Positions 1-7,158 of a stretch of DNA of 64,000 bases are shown piece by piece. This stretch comes from Roseivirga sp. UBA6061. GTDB lineage: Bacteria > Bacteroidota > Bacteroidia > Cytophagales > Cyclobacteriaceae. Position 1 is the first letter of the stretch. Every line of letters starts with the position of its first letter. The DNA lies in the NCBI GenBank assembly GCA_002427745.1, contig DIYF01000046.1, positions 1 through 64,000 on the forward strand. The letters are read 5' to 3'. The notes beneath the pieces were generated by a model. That model made no database searches. It was not told the DNA's origin and saw only the letters and a program-made list of their open reading frames with translations. Both the position numbers and the translations under genes were made by a program.

Positions 1-718
1 AATGATTTATCCCAACAGTCAGGGATAACATACCATGAAACACCAGCCCTGCCGCTAAAAACACCGGAGCAGCCTCCGGCCACAAAAGACCTGTAAAGAA
101 AAAGAATTCGAATAGCATAACAGACCATGAACCTAACTTGACAAGCCACTTGGGTTTATTCGGAGCAGGGCTTATCATACGCCAAAAAGGATATCTGTTC
201 ATGAAGTTCGCGATGGCCTGACCATTTCTCCAGAGTTTAGCTTTTATCTTTTGTATAGCAGTAAGCGAATAGATGAGCACCAGATATACTGCCAAAAAGA
301 ATAGCCCCGCCTCTGCAATTACCCGGTTATCGGGCAAAAAATAATGGAGGATCAATGCTGTAAAAATCGCCCGGAACAAAGGCGAGTCTGACCCGACAAA
401 GTGCCTCCAACGCGGATATGATAAAAGATGCAAAACGAAGATGGCAACCAGTACAATAACAGGGTTCAACCCGGCCAAAGTAATGGCCATACAAGCCAGA
501 GCACACAACAGTAAAAGCGCCTTCGATATCCAGGCCCCTGCCCCATCATAAACAAACCGAAATGCCTTCATATACCTTGACACCAGCTTCTCATAAGCAA
601 TAGGAAAATTCATGATAGTCTTGTGCCTGCCGGAAGCAATAATATCTGCCAATGAAGACTGACACAGTCCAATACAAACTATCAGGATTATCCATGAATA
701 TACCTCTTCAGTTGTCAT
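1..718 (-). CDS. HTTM-family (SdpB-like) integral membrane protein, 3' end cut by window edge
   Basis: I translated this frame by hand: it is open from the ATG at 716-718 to the window edge, 239 residues and no stop. It has several hydrophobic segments (about residues 9-20, 66-95, 120-150, 195-230). The segment AKLWRNGQAIANFMNRYPF, followed by a membrane helix reading LFEFFFFTGLLWP, resembles the HTTM domain shared by vitamin K-dependent gamma-carboxylases and SdpB. Its ATG overlaps the stop of the upstream small membrane gene by ATGA, so the two are probably translated together. HTTM proteins often take part in peptide maturation or export, and SdpB acts with SdpA in Bacillus. The substrate here is unknown. 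HTTM-like membership is fairly likely; an SdpB-like role is inference. Confidence 0.65.
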   Translation of the reverse strand, partial: MTTEEVYSWIILIVCIGLCQSSLADIIASGRHKTIMNFPIAYEKLVSRYMKAFRFVYDGAGAWISKALLLLCALACMAITLAGLNPVIVLVAIFVLHLLSYPRWRHFVGSDSPLFRAIFTALILHYFLPDNRVIAEAGLFFLAVYLVLIYSLTAIQKIKAKLWRNGQAIANFMNRYPFWRMISPAPNKPKWLVKLGSWSVMLFEFFFFTGLLWPEAAPVFLAAGLVFHGMLSLTVGINH

Positions 719-1221
719 GCCAGCTTTAGAAAATCACTTAGTATCAGAACTGTTTTCTCTTCTTTGACTATTTGCTCTACTTTGATCTGCCTGTGTTCGG
801 CATCCCTCTCACGCTCATAACCGAGCATTATGCTCTGGAAAAAATTAAACTTAGAAGACTCCGAACAGGGCCTGCCCAGGTGGTGCAAATGTGTAAATGA
901 ACGAAGGGCCGATATCATAAAACCATAGAGCCGGATATCAGGATTGAGAAGAAAAAGTGTGGGCTTCCAGGGTTTCTCTAACTCTATTAGTTGCCATGGC
1001 CCTATTTCTCCTTCTTTGTTTTTATCACGATAGAAGATATTCACACGCTGAATTTCTCCGCTCTTATCGGGCATAAACATGGTCCACTGATTAAACCAGC
1101 CATTAAACCACAGAAACTTTCTTACTCTGAGTAATGAGCCTTTGTTCGCAAAGGCAACTCCAATGGCGAACAACAGCCAGAGGGAAAAGAAAAGCAGGAC
1201 ACCTATTTCAAAAATCTTCAT
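715..1221 (-). CDS. small single-pass membrane protein, SdpA-like partner of the HTTM protein
   Basis: The protein has 168 residues. One N-terminal membrane helix (about residues 4-27) is followed by a soluble part containing WFNQWTMFMPDKSGEIQ. I chose the ATG at 1219-1221 because it overlaps the stop of the upstream gene (ATGA), as the downstream junction also does; a longer reading from 1350 lies wholly inside the upstream gene. SdpA-type proteins that partner HTTM/SdpB proteins have the same size, one N-terminal helix and a W-x-x-F-x-P stretch, so I suggest this relation on architecture and adjacency only. No catalytic motif is visible. It could also be an unrelated hypothetical protein. 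Confidence 0.5.
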   Translation of the reverse strand: MKIFEIGVLLFFSLWLLFAIGVAFANKGSLLRVRKFLWFNGWFNQWTMFMPDKSGEIQRVNIFYRDKNKEGEIGPWQLIELEKPWKPTLFLLNPDIRLYGFMISALRSFTHLHHLGRPCSESSKFNFFQSIMLGYERERDAEHRQIKVEQIVKEEKTVLILSDFLKLA

Positions 1222-2207
1222 GAGTCTCCTCCTCTTCTGGCTTTTAACTGCTGTAATAGCTGTTTCTGCCCCGTTAGCAGCTCTAGTTCCCATGGAGCAT
1301 AAAAAGGCCGTGGGTTTACACCACAGCTGACCAGCTCCCTTTTCAGCCAATCTAACTTAGGTCCCCGGAACACTTCAAAATCCTCCTGAAGATTCACCTT
1401 ATTAGGCGGCCTGAACAATCTGTGATAATGAAAGGTGTGAATCTGGTCAAGCGTCAATTGAGCATTTGACTGCGCCAGGTGAAAGTGGGTTTGAGGAGAA
1501 TAGTTATAAGTTACCGGTAATTCCTTCACGCTGAGCTCCATACTGCTGATCGTAGCTGAAAGTGTGGATTGCTCTACAAAAAACAACCCCTCATCAGGTC
1601 TGAGGTCGCTATCCATTATCTGCTCAAAATTAGTTTTCCACTGCTGAAACAGTCCGGATGCTCTCCGTCCAAAAATCAGTCCGCCATTGTAGTAACTAAG
1701 AATTCTGTGGTTTCCCATACCGGTATTTATATAGGCCTTTTTTTCTACCCCCAGTCGTTCGTACAGCGCCTTCCAGTAGGTCGCATTCTCATCGTTACCA
1801 TCCGTTCCTATGCCCTTTAGATTGACGACTCTCATCCGCACATCTGCCTCCGGCCCATCGACCAGATCACGAAGATCGTTGAATACTACATGATCACTGT
1901 CCAGGAATAAAAGATAGTCTTCGGACAGGTTTCTGGCGTAATGATCACAGGCAACTACCTTGTTGGCGAAGCCATAATCAGAATATTTCTCGTTAAGCCT
2001 GACGTGTTCGTGCTGAACATCATACTCCTTAAAAACTTCGATCGTCTGAGAAGATAGTGATCCCGGCTCACGAGGTTGAATACTATAGATTGATACATCC
2101 TTCAATCTACCTCCAAACTGTCGAATACTCTTAGCCAGCAACTGAGACATGCCCTCAAGAACTCCGGGTTCGGTGCATAAGACAATGGCAACCGTTTTAT
2201 CCTCCAT
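1218..2207 (-). CDS. glycosyltransferase-like protein with a DSD motif
   Basis: This 329-residue soluble protein has a GT-A-like layout. A first strand reads VAIVLCTEP, the motif FLDSDHVVF has DSD at residues 103-105 as a candidate metal and nucleotide-sugar site, and a later YNGGLIFGRR segment resembles acceptor-side loops of GT8-like enzymes. I cannot assign a CAZy family. The start overlaps the end of the upstream Asp/Asn hydroxylase gene by 11 bases, and its stop overlaps the next start by ATGA, so it sits inside a four-gene operon. A plausible role is glycosylation of a peptide or surface product made by this island, but no substrate can be read from the sequence. Confidence 0.6.
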   Translation of the reverse strand: MEDKTVAIVLCTEPGVLEGMSQLLAKSIRQFGGRLKDVSIYSIQPREPGSLSSQTIEVFKEYDVQHEHVRLNEKYSDYGFANKVVACDHYARNLSEDYLLFLDSDHVVFNDLRDLVDGPEADVRMRVVNLKGIGTDGNDENATYWKALYERLGVEKKAYINTGMGNHRILSYYNGGLIFGRRASGLFQQWKTNFEQIMDSDLRPDEGLFFVEQSTLSATISSMELSVKELPVTYNYSPQTHFHLAQSNAQLTLDQIHTFHYHRLFRPPNKVNLQEDFEVFRGPKLDWLKRELVSCGVNPRPFYAPWELELLTGQKQLLQQLKARRGGDS

Positions 2208-3120
2208 GATTGAAGAGTATTTGCAGATTCATGGAGTTGGCAACTCGTGCTTTAAACACTGAGATGACCCTGGCATTATTTGCATGCAGTCTCAGCGAAC
2301 CCCCCAGTTTGTCTGCCCCCTGCATAGCAGTATTCATGGCCTTTTGATAATGCGCCACGGCCTGCGGTTTTGACCCAAACCTCGCCTCAACTTCTTTCCA
2401 TTCGTCCTGATAGTTTCGAATCAGTTTGAGCCAGGCATTGGCTTCTGCTCTATCTTCACAACGCTCAAGCACTCTTAGAAGAGGACAAAAGGTTTCCTCC
2501 AGATCAGCCGATGATTTTATCGCAGGTGTTGGGTCATTTTCCAGAGTCAGTTCAGCCCCGGCAATCATCTCAAGCCCGGCCTTCAGGTCGCCCTGATTAT
2601 CGAAAAGATTCGTGATACCCGTATCAAAAACAAGATGAATGCGCTTTTGCGTACCTTTATTTCGTACACCATGCCTCCTCCAATTGTCAAAGGTCCATGC
2701 TTCTCCCTGCCTCATTATCACCTCTTCCTTATCACAGGCAAAAAACACCTCGTCTGAGGTGACCAGCGGTATGTGAATTCGAACCCGCTTATCCCAATAT
2801 TCATTTGTATCAGAATGAACGGGCACCTCATGACCAGCCTCCAGCCTCATCAATCGCGAAATACCAATAGGAAAATCAAATGACTTTAGCAGATCAGTCA
2901 CAGAAGGTAGTTTTTCTGCAAACCATGTGGGCTTTATGGGTGTCCTTTTCAAATTATTAATCGTACCCTGATAGCTCAATATCGGAATGTACGAATTCCC
3001 TTCAAATCCACTGGCATGGGGTATCCAATCCGACTCAATTAAATCAAAGGTGACTTCCTTTGCTGCCTTAGCTACATCTGGCGAAAACGGTAGTTTAAAA
3101 AAGGGCTGTTTTAGATTCAT
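2197..3120 (-). CDS. aspartyl/asparaginyl beta-hydroxylase-family 2OG-Fe(II) oxygenase
   Basis: The 307-residue protein matches the Asp/Asn beta-hydroxylase fold (Asp_Arg_Hydrox type). ISRLMRLEAGHEVPVHSD gives the metal ligand H102 and D104, RVRIHIPLVT follows, GEAWTFDNWRRHGVRN gives H150, and RIHLVFD gives the 2-oxoglutarate-binding R160. The family hydroxylates Asp, Asn or other side chains in proteins and peptides. The C-terminal third (about 180-307) is not part of the catalytic core and I do not recognise it. It is the first gene of the leftward operon and is divergent from the sulfotransferase at 3313. Its target may be a peptide of this island or the product handled by the downstream HTTM and glycosyltransferase genes; that is inference. 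Confidence 0.85.
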   Translation of the reverse strand: MNLKQPFFKLPFSPDVAKAAKEVTFDLIESDWIPHASGFEGNSYIPILSYQGTINNLKRTPIKPTWFAEKLPSVTDLLKSFDFPIGISRLMRLEAGHEVPVHSDTNEYWDKRVRIHIPLVTSDEVFFACDKEEVIMRQGEAWTFDNWRRHGVRNKGTQKRIHLVFDTGITNLFDNQGDLKAGLEMIAGAELTLENDPTPAIKSSADLEETFCPLLRVLERCEDRAEANAWLKLIRNYQDEWKEVEARFGSKPQAVAHYQKAMNTAMQGADKLGGSLRLHANNARVISVFKARVANSMNLQILFNHGG

Positions 3121-3229
3121 AGAGCTTCTTTTCAGCGCTCAGCCATAAAAATACACACTATGTATCATATCATCTGTTTTGGAGCATATATTCCTGCCAG
3201 AGTCTGGAAAACGTTTAGGCATCCAAAAA

Positions 3230-3316
3230 ATGAACAGGTTCACTGACGGAAATCAATATGACTGTCCTATATTCGGAAAAGGGAGTCAGGAAATTGAAGA
3301 GCCTTTAAGTACATGA
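3230..3316 (+). CDS. possible 28-residue peptide translationally coupled to the sulfotransferase
   Basis: A short ATG-initiated frame encodes 28 residues including QYDCPIFGKGSQEIEEPLST and stops in an ATGA that is also the start of the sulfotransferase gene at 3313. It lies in the 192-bp divergent gap after the hydroxylase gene. It has one Tyr and one Cys and is acidic near its end. The exact ATGA overlap is the junction style used throughout this island, which is the only reason to list it. It could be a precursor, a leader that couples translation, or chance. Confidence 0.25.
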   Translation: MNRFTDGNQYDCPIFGKGSQEIEEPLST

Positions 3317-4149
3317 AGCGTCTGATCTGGATAAGTTCATACCCCAAGTCTGGAAATACCTGGCTCAGAATTCTTCTGGACAGCGTCCTGCTGTACGATG
3401 GAAACAGTGTCGATATTAATCAAATAAAAACAGCCGGTCGCAGGATAATAAACAGGCAATCTTTTGATCAATTCCTCGAATTTGAGTCGGGTGAATTAAC
3501 CCCTGAAGAGATCATTTTTTACAAGCAGAAGTATTATTTGGATTATGGTCTGAAAGCCACTGAAGATGTCTACGTGAAAACTCATGAAGCCAACTGGAAG
3601 ATAAATAACAAGCTATGCCTGATACCTGAAGAAGTGACCAAACTCAGTATTTACATGGTCCGAAACCCCCTGGATATCGTCACCTCCCTGGCCACTTATT
3701 TTAATGTATCAACAGATGAGGCCATTGAGGTACTGGCCAACCCGGATTACACCCTTTTTGGACACGACCAGGGTATTCGTCAGAATGTCCCCGTGAAAGT
3801 AGGTGACTGGAGCTCTAATGTAAGCAGTTGGCTGAACTCAAAAGAGTTGCCCCTGGTACTAATTAAATACGAAGACCTTCTTGACAAGCCTGTTGAAGTC
3901 TTAAGCACTCTTTTACAAAGAATGAACAAGCCCGTTAATCATAAGTTGATTAGCAAAGCGGTAGAAAGTCATCGGTTTGAGCGTTTAGCCAATCAGGAAG
4001 TGAGTAATGGTTTTATTGAGAGACCCCGGAAAACCGATAAGTTCTTTAGAAAAGGGAAATCGGAATCCTGGAAGGAAGAACTCTCCACAGCACAAATCGA
4101 TCAGGTCTTAAAAACTCATCACAAAGTAATGACCCAGTTAGGCTATTGA
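3313..4149 (+). CDS. PAPS-dependent sulfotransferase (first copy)
   Basis: The protein has 278 residues. Y10-PKSGNTW-17 is the 5'-phosphosulfate loop of cytosolic-type sulfotransferases. KTHE at 89-92 carries a candidate catalytic His. YMVRNPLDIVTS (R117, S125) is the 3'-phosphate-binding region, and the C-terminal FFRKGKSESWKEELS matches the family RKG-x-x-x-x-W loop. It would move sulfate from PAPS to a hydroxyl or amine. It is a close paralogue of the gene at 6298: over the first 130 residues I count 85 identical positions with no gap. The two copies flank the oxygenase and kinase genes. A Tyr, Ser or Thr on the nearby precursor peptide is a candidate acceptor, but a sugar or lipid is equally possible. 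Confidence 0.88.
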   Translation: MKRLIWISSYPKSGNTWLRILLDSVLLYDGNSVDINQIKTAGRRIINRQSFDQFLEFESGELTPEEIIFYKQKYYLDYGLKATEDVYVKTHEANWKINNKLCLIPEEVTKLSIYMVRNPLDIVTSLATYFNVSTDEAIEVLANPDYTLFGHDQGIRQNVPVKVGDWSSNVSSWLNSKELPLVLIKYEDLLDKPVEVLSTLLQRMNKPVNHKLISKAVESHRFERLANQEVSNGFIERPRKTDKFFRKGKSESWKEELSTAQIDQVLKTHHKVMTQLGY

Positions 4150-4253
4150 CTTTCGATGAATCGACATCGAAGCACTCTTTAGTTACTGGTTTTCACAGGT
4201 TCAAGATCGTAAAGTAACATTAGAGCAACATCAGTTCCTGACAGCCGCTCCAA

Positions 4254-4285
4254 TTTGAATTGATCAGGGCTTTAAGCTAACTTTA
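4254..4285 (+). promoter_or_regulatory. candidate Bacteroidota promoter for the lasso operon
   Basis: TTTG at 4254-4257, a 20-base spacer and TAACTTTA at 4278-4285 match the TTTG-N19/21-TAnnTTTG consensus of Bacteroidota primary sigma factor promoters with one mismatch in the last base. It lies 75 bases upstream of the oxygenase gene that begins the rightward operon. Confidence 0.4.
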
Positions 4286-4360
4286 TCCATTGGCCAGGGA
4301 TTCATGGTATACCTCGCTAATAACAAACTATCTCTCGCTCAAAATCACAAATAGACTTTC

Positions 4361-5260
4361 ATGCTCAACAATGTGAATGATAATTACGCGGTAGAGCAAA
4401 CCAGTCTGATTTTATTCCAAAAAGCTATTTTGGCCCTGAATGAACGGCTAAAAGCTGACCCGGACAATATCCAGGTTAAGTTCAAACTGATTGACTTTTA
4501 TCGAAAACTGGGCAATCTGAAGAAGGCGAAGGAACTATTAGAATCTTTTTCTTTAGATGATCTGGATGCCTACCATCAAAACCTTCTGTGCAGCCTCGCA
4601 GTTATACCTCCCGGTTTGCAGACTGGTAATTCAGCCCCATCTCCTTTTCTGTTAATTCATGATTTCTTGTCACCATCAGATTTGGATCAGATTTGGCAAT
4701 TGGTAAGTCAAAATCTGAATAAGGCCAGAAAATCTAAGGTCTCAGGACTGGACACGAGAGAGGCTGATTCACACTCGGGACTCTATGACTCAAAAACCCG
4801 TTCATCACAAGTAATCGGTGCTGAAGCCCTCAAACCGATCAGAGATTCGTTCTTAGCCTTGATTAAAGATCAGCTCCCGAAGATTAAAGCACAGCTATTG
4901 TTGACTGATTATATACAGCCCAAGCGAAGAGAACTACAACTAACACGCCATCAACATGGTGATTTTTACGGCCTGCATCAGGATATTTCTCACGATAAAA
5001 ACAAGGCCGCTTCAGCCAGGAAATTCACATTTGTCTACTACTTCTTTAAAGAACCGAAGGCCTTTGATGGAGGTGATTTGCTCCTATATGACGCCAATAC
5101 AAAAGACGGACTCTTAAACAATACATTCACACGCATCATACCCGAGAATAATACGGTTGTATTTTTCCCAAGCGATCGCTTTCATCAGGTGACAACGATT
5201 AACAGTGAAGGAAGGGATATGGAGCATTCACGCTTCACTTTAAATGGCTGGTTTCACTAA
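4361..5260 (+). CDS. TPR-containing 2OG-Fe(II) oxygenase (prolyl-4-hydroxylase type)
   Basis: The protein has 299 residues. Residues 20-70 look like one TPR-type helical pair (ADPDNIQVKFKLIDFYRKLGNLKKAKELLES). Residues 95-299 form a P4Hc-type double-stranded beta-helix: LLIHDFLS opens the domain, HGDFYGLHQD gives metal ligands H206 and D208, FPSDRFHQV gives H275, and HSRFTLNGWF gives R291 for 2-oxoglutarate. Such enzymes hydroxylate peptides or small molecules. The gene probably opens the operon that continues with kinase, sulfotransferase, cyclase and precursor genes (132 bases to the next gene), so hydroxylation of the peptide product is the natural guess. The TPR part may bind the substrate. 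Confidence 0.8.
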   Translation: MLNNVNDNYAVEQTSLILFQKAILALNERLKADPDNIQVKFKLIDFYRKLGNLKKAKELLESFSLDDLDAYHQNLLCSLAVIPPGLQTGNSAPSPFLLIHDFLSPSDLDQIWQLVSQNLNKARKSKVSGLDTREADSHSGLYDSKTRSSQVIGAEALKPIRDSFLALIKDQLPKIKAQLLLTDYIQPKRRELQLTRHQHGDFYGLHQDISHDKNKAASARKFTFVYYFFKEPKAFDGGDLLLYDANTKDGLLNNTFTRIIPENNTVVFFPSDRFHQVTTINSEGRDMEHSRFTLNGWFH

Positions 5261-5325
5261 ATTCCGCTTCAAGAGCTTACTGTATTATCCCGGCTTAGAT
5301 GAAGAAACATTTAAAAAAATTGATA

Positions 5326-5360
5326 GGTTCGCATAGCGAAAAAAGCGAAGCGATCTAACC
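5326..5360. repeat. small palindromic element in the gap before the kinase gene
   Basis: TTCGC-ATA-GCGAA (5328-5340) is a short perfect hairpin, followed by a further AAAGCGAAGCGA segment that can pair alternatively, all inside outer GGTT/AACC ends. It sits between the oxygenase stop and the kinase start. It may be a dispersed genomic repeat or an mRNA processing or stability element; a genome-wide copy count would tell. Confidence 0.25.
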
Positions 5361-5392
5361 CGTGTTTCTGCCATTACGCAATAAACATTTTA

Positions 5393-6301
5393 ATGAGTTT
5401 ACATTACTATAAAGCCTACGGACTGGTATTTCAATCCGAGTTTCCCATTGCCGGGTTGACCATAGCATCGACCAGCGATAAGCCCGATGTGGTTCTGAAA
5501 ATTGGAAAACTGGATGTAAGTCCGTACAAGCTGGTTAAAGGCTTTTTGGTGAAAGAAGTAATCCCTGAAGGTTTCCTGTATGGTATAAAAGACCTCGCCA
5601 CTTTTCTGGTTTCGGATGGCAACAAGGTAGTAGTCGATCCGCTCACCAAAGAAACCGAGCTTTGGCAAATGTACCTGCTGGGCTCTGTCATGGGAGCCAT
5701 TTTACAGCAAAATGGATTCTTAACCATGCATGGTAGTGCCTTTGTTCATGATAACAAAGCTCACCTGATACTGGGAGCTTCTGGTATGGGTAAATCGTCA
5801 ATTACCATGGCACTCCATCAGAAGGGGTATGAACTCCTTACAGATGACATCAGCGCGATCAAATTCGACAGCAACAAAAAACCGGTTTTGTATGTAGCCA
5901 GCAAACATATAAAGTTATGGCAGGATGCTATTGAGCAGTTGGATACAGCCCAGGAGGACATGCCCAGGGTACGTGAGAGCTTACCCAAATTCAGGTTGTT
6001 ACTTGACACAGCTCACAATGATATCAGATACGAGTTGGGGCATGTATTTATACTGAACATTAAACGCCTGCCGGAAGGACAATTTGCCTTCAAAAAGCTC
6101 AATACGATGGAGTTTTTACATCACTTAAACCTGAATGTATATCGTAAAAAGTTTTTGCTGGATATGGGAAATCAAAAACATGCTTTCTTTATGCTCAGCC
6201 AGTTGGCCAATAATGCGAAAGGCACCGTTCTGAGCAGAACTCACTCGGGAACAGACGTACGTCTGGTGGCGGAAGAAATTGAAGACTTTTTGCAACAGTG
6301 A
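5393..6301 (+). CDS. HPr-kinase-like peptide kinase, lasso-kinase type
   Basis: The 302-residue protein keeps the HPr kinase C-terminal core: H113 in MHGSAFV, Walker A LGASGMGKSS at 127-136 and LLTDDISA (D151, D152). It has no HPr kinase N-terminal domain and no phosphorylase signature. Instead the first 100 residues are the variable segment typical of RiPP-associated HprK-like proteins. Such kinases in Firmicutes and Proteobacteria lasso clusters (paeninodin type) phosphorylate the C-terminal Ser of the precursor. Here the precursor at 9058 ends in Ser58, which fits. The stop overlaps the GTG start of the next sulfotransferase (GTGA). A true HPr kinase for sugar regulation is unlikely because of context and architecture. 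Confidence 0.8.
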   Translation: MSLHYYKAYGLVFQSEFPIAGLTIASTSDKPDVVLKIGKLDVSPYKLVKGFLVKEVIPEGFLYGIKDLATFLVSDGNKVVVDPLTKETELWQMYLLGSVMGAILQQNGFLTMHGSAFVHDNKAHLILGASGMGKSSITMALHQKGYELLTDDISAIKFDSNKKPVLYVASKHIKLWQDAIEQLDTAQEDMPRVRESLPKFRLLLDTAHNDIRYELGHVFILNIKRLPEGQFAFKKLNTMEFLHHLNLNVYRKKFLLDMGNQKHAFFMLSQLANNAKGTVLSRTHSGTDVRLVAEEIEDFLQQ

Positions 6302-7155
6302 AACACCTTATCTGGCTGGCATCATATCCTAAATCGGGAAATACCTGGTTAAGAATTCTTTTAGATAGCATTCTGCTTAATGAAGGCAAATCCATAGATA
6401 TCAACAGAGTCAAAACAGCAAGCCTCAGGATAATTGAAAGACAAAATTTTGACGAATTTCTGGAGTTTGACTCAGGTGAGTTAACTATACAGGAAACCAA
6501 CATATTCAAGCGTAAATATTACCTGGAATATGGTCAGAAAGCCGAAAAAGATCTTTTTATAAAAACACATGAGGCTAACATAAGCGTAGACAATCAGGAA
6601 CTTCTTATTCCGAAAGAAGTGACGAAACTTGGCATTTACATCGTTAGAAATCCGCTGAGCATTGTCGGCTCTTTAGCAAATCACTATGTAGTTGACACAG
6701 ATGAAGCCATCCGAATCATGGGAGACAGTACTTATACTTTTTTCCATCATGAAAAAGGTATCACCTCTAACATTCCCGAATTAATCGGAGACTGGAGCAT
6801 GCACGTTAACAGTTGGCTGCAAGTAGATGAATTCCCTGTGATATTGATCAAATACGAAGATCTGTTACATGAACCCGTTCAAACACTTCGCAGGATAGTC
6901 AACCAGCTGGGTTATCCGGTATCTGACCTCATTTTACAACGCGCTGCAAACAACCATAGCTTTCAAAAACTGTCGGATCAGGAGTCTGAACATGGTTTCA
7001 GAGAAAAAGTCATAGCCTCTGATGCTTTTTTCAGAAAGGGCCGGGCAGACGCATGGAGGGAAGAACTGACACCAAAGCAAATTGACCTGGTAATTCAACG
7101 TCATCAACAAGTAATGCATAACTTAGGTTATAGCACCGATATCAATCAGCTCTGA
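6298..7155 (+). CDS. PAPS-dependent sulfotransferase (second copy)
   Basis: The 285-residue paralogue of the gene at 3313 has the same YPKSGNTW loop at 10-17, KTHE at 89-92 and YIVRNPLSIVGS (R117, S125). The C-terminal FFRKGRADAWREEL keeps the RKG-W loop. The GTG start at 6298 overlaps the kinase stop as GTGA and puts the initiator Met directly before KHLIWLASYPKSG, matching the first copy residue for residue; no ATG offers this. It ends 3 bases before the cyclase gene. Being between kinase and cyclase, it is the better of the two copies as a tailoring enzyme for the lasso-type product. The two copies have diverged by about one third, so they may act on different positions. Confidence 0.88.
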   Translation: MKHLIWLASYPKSGNTWLRILLDSILLNEGKSIDINRVKTASLRIIERQNFDEFLEFDSGELTIQETNIFKRKYYLEYGQKAEKDLFIKTHEANISVDNQELLIPKEVTKLGIYIVRNPLSIVGSLANHYVVDTDEAIRIMGDSTYTFFHHEKGITSNIPELIGDWSMHVNSWLQVDEFPVILIKYEDLLHEPVQTLRRIVNQLGYPVSDLILQRAANNHSFQKLSDQESEHGFREKVIASDAFFRKGRADAWREELTPKQIDLVIQRHQQVMHNLGYSTDINQL

Positions 7156-7158
7156 AAT

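Noticed and set aside
5299..5358. 19-codon frame starting MKKHLKKLIGSHSEK in the gap before the kinase gene
   Set aside because: It spans the small palindromic element and has no core-like end; its leader-like look is explained by A-rich DNA.
5393..6301. Reading the gene as a metabolic HPr kinase/phosphorylase
   Set aside because: The N-terminal HPrK domain and phosphorylase signature are absent and the neighbours are cyclase, sulfotransferase and peptide genes.
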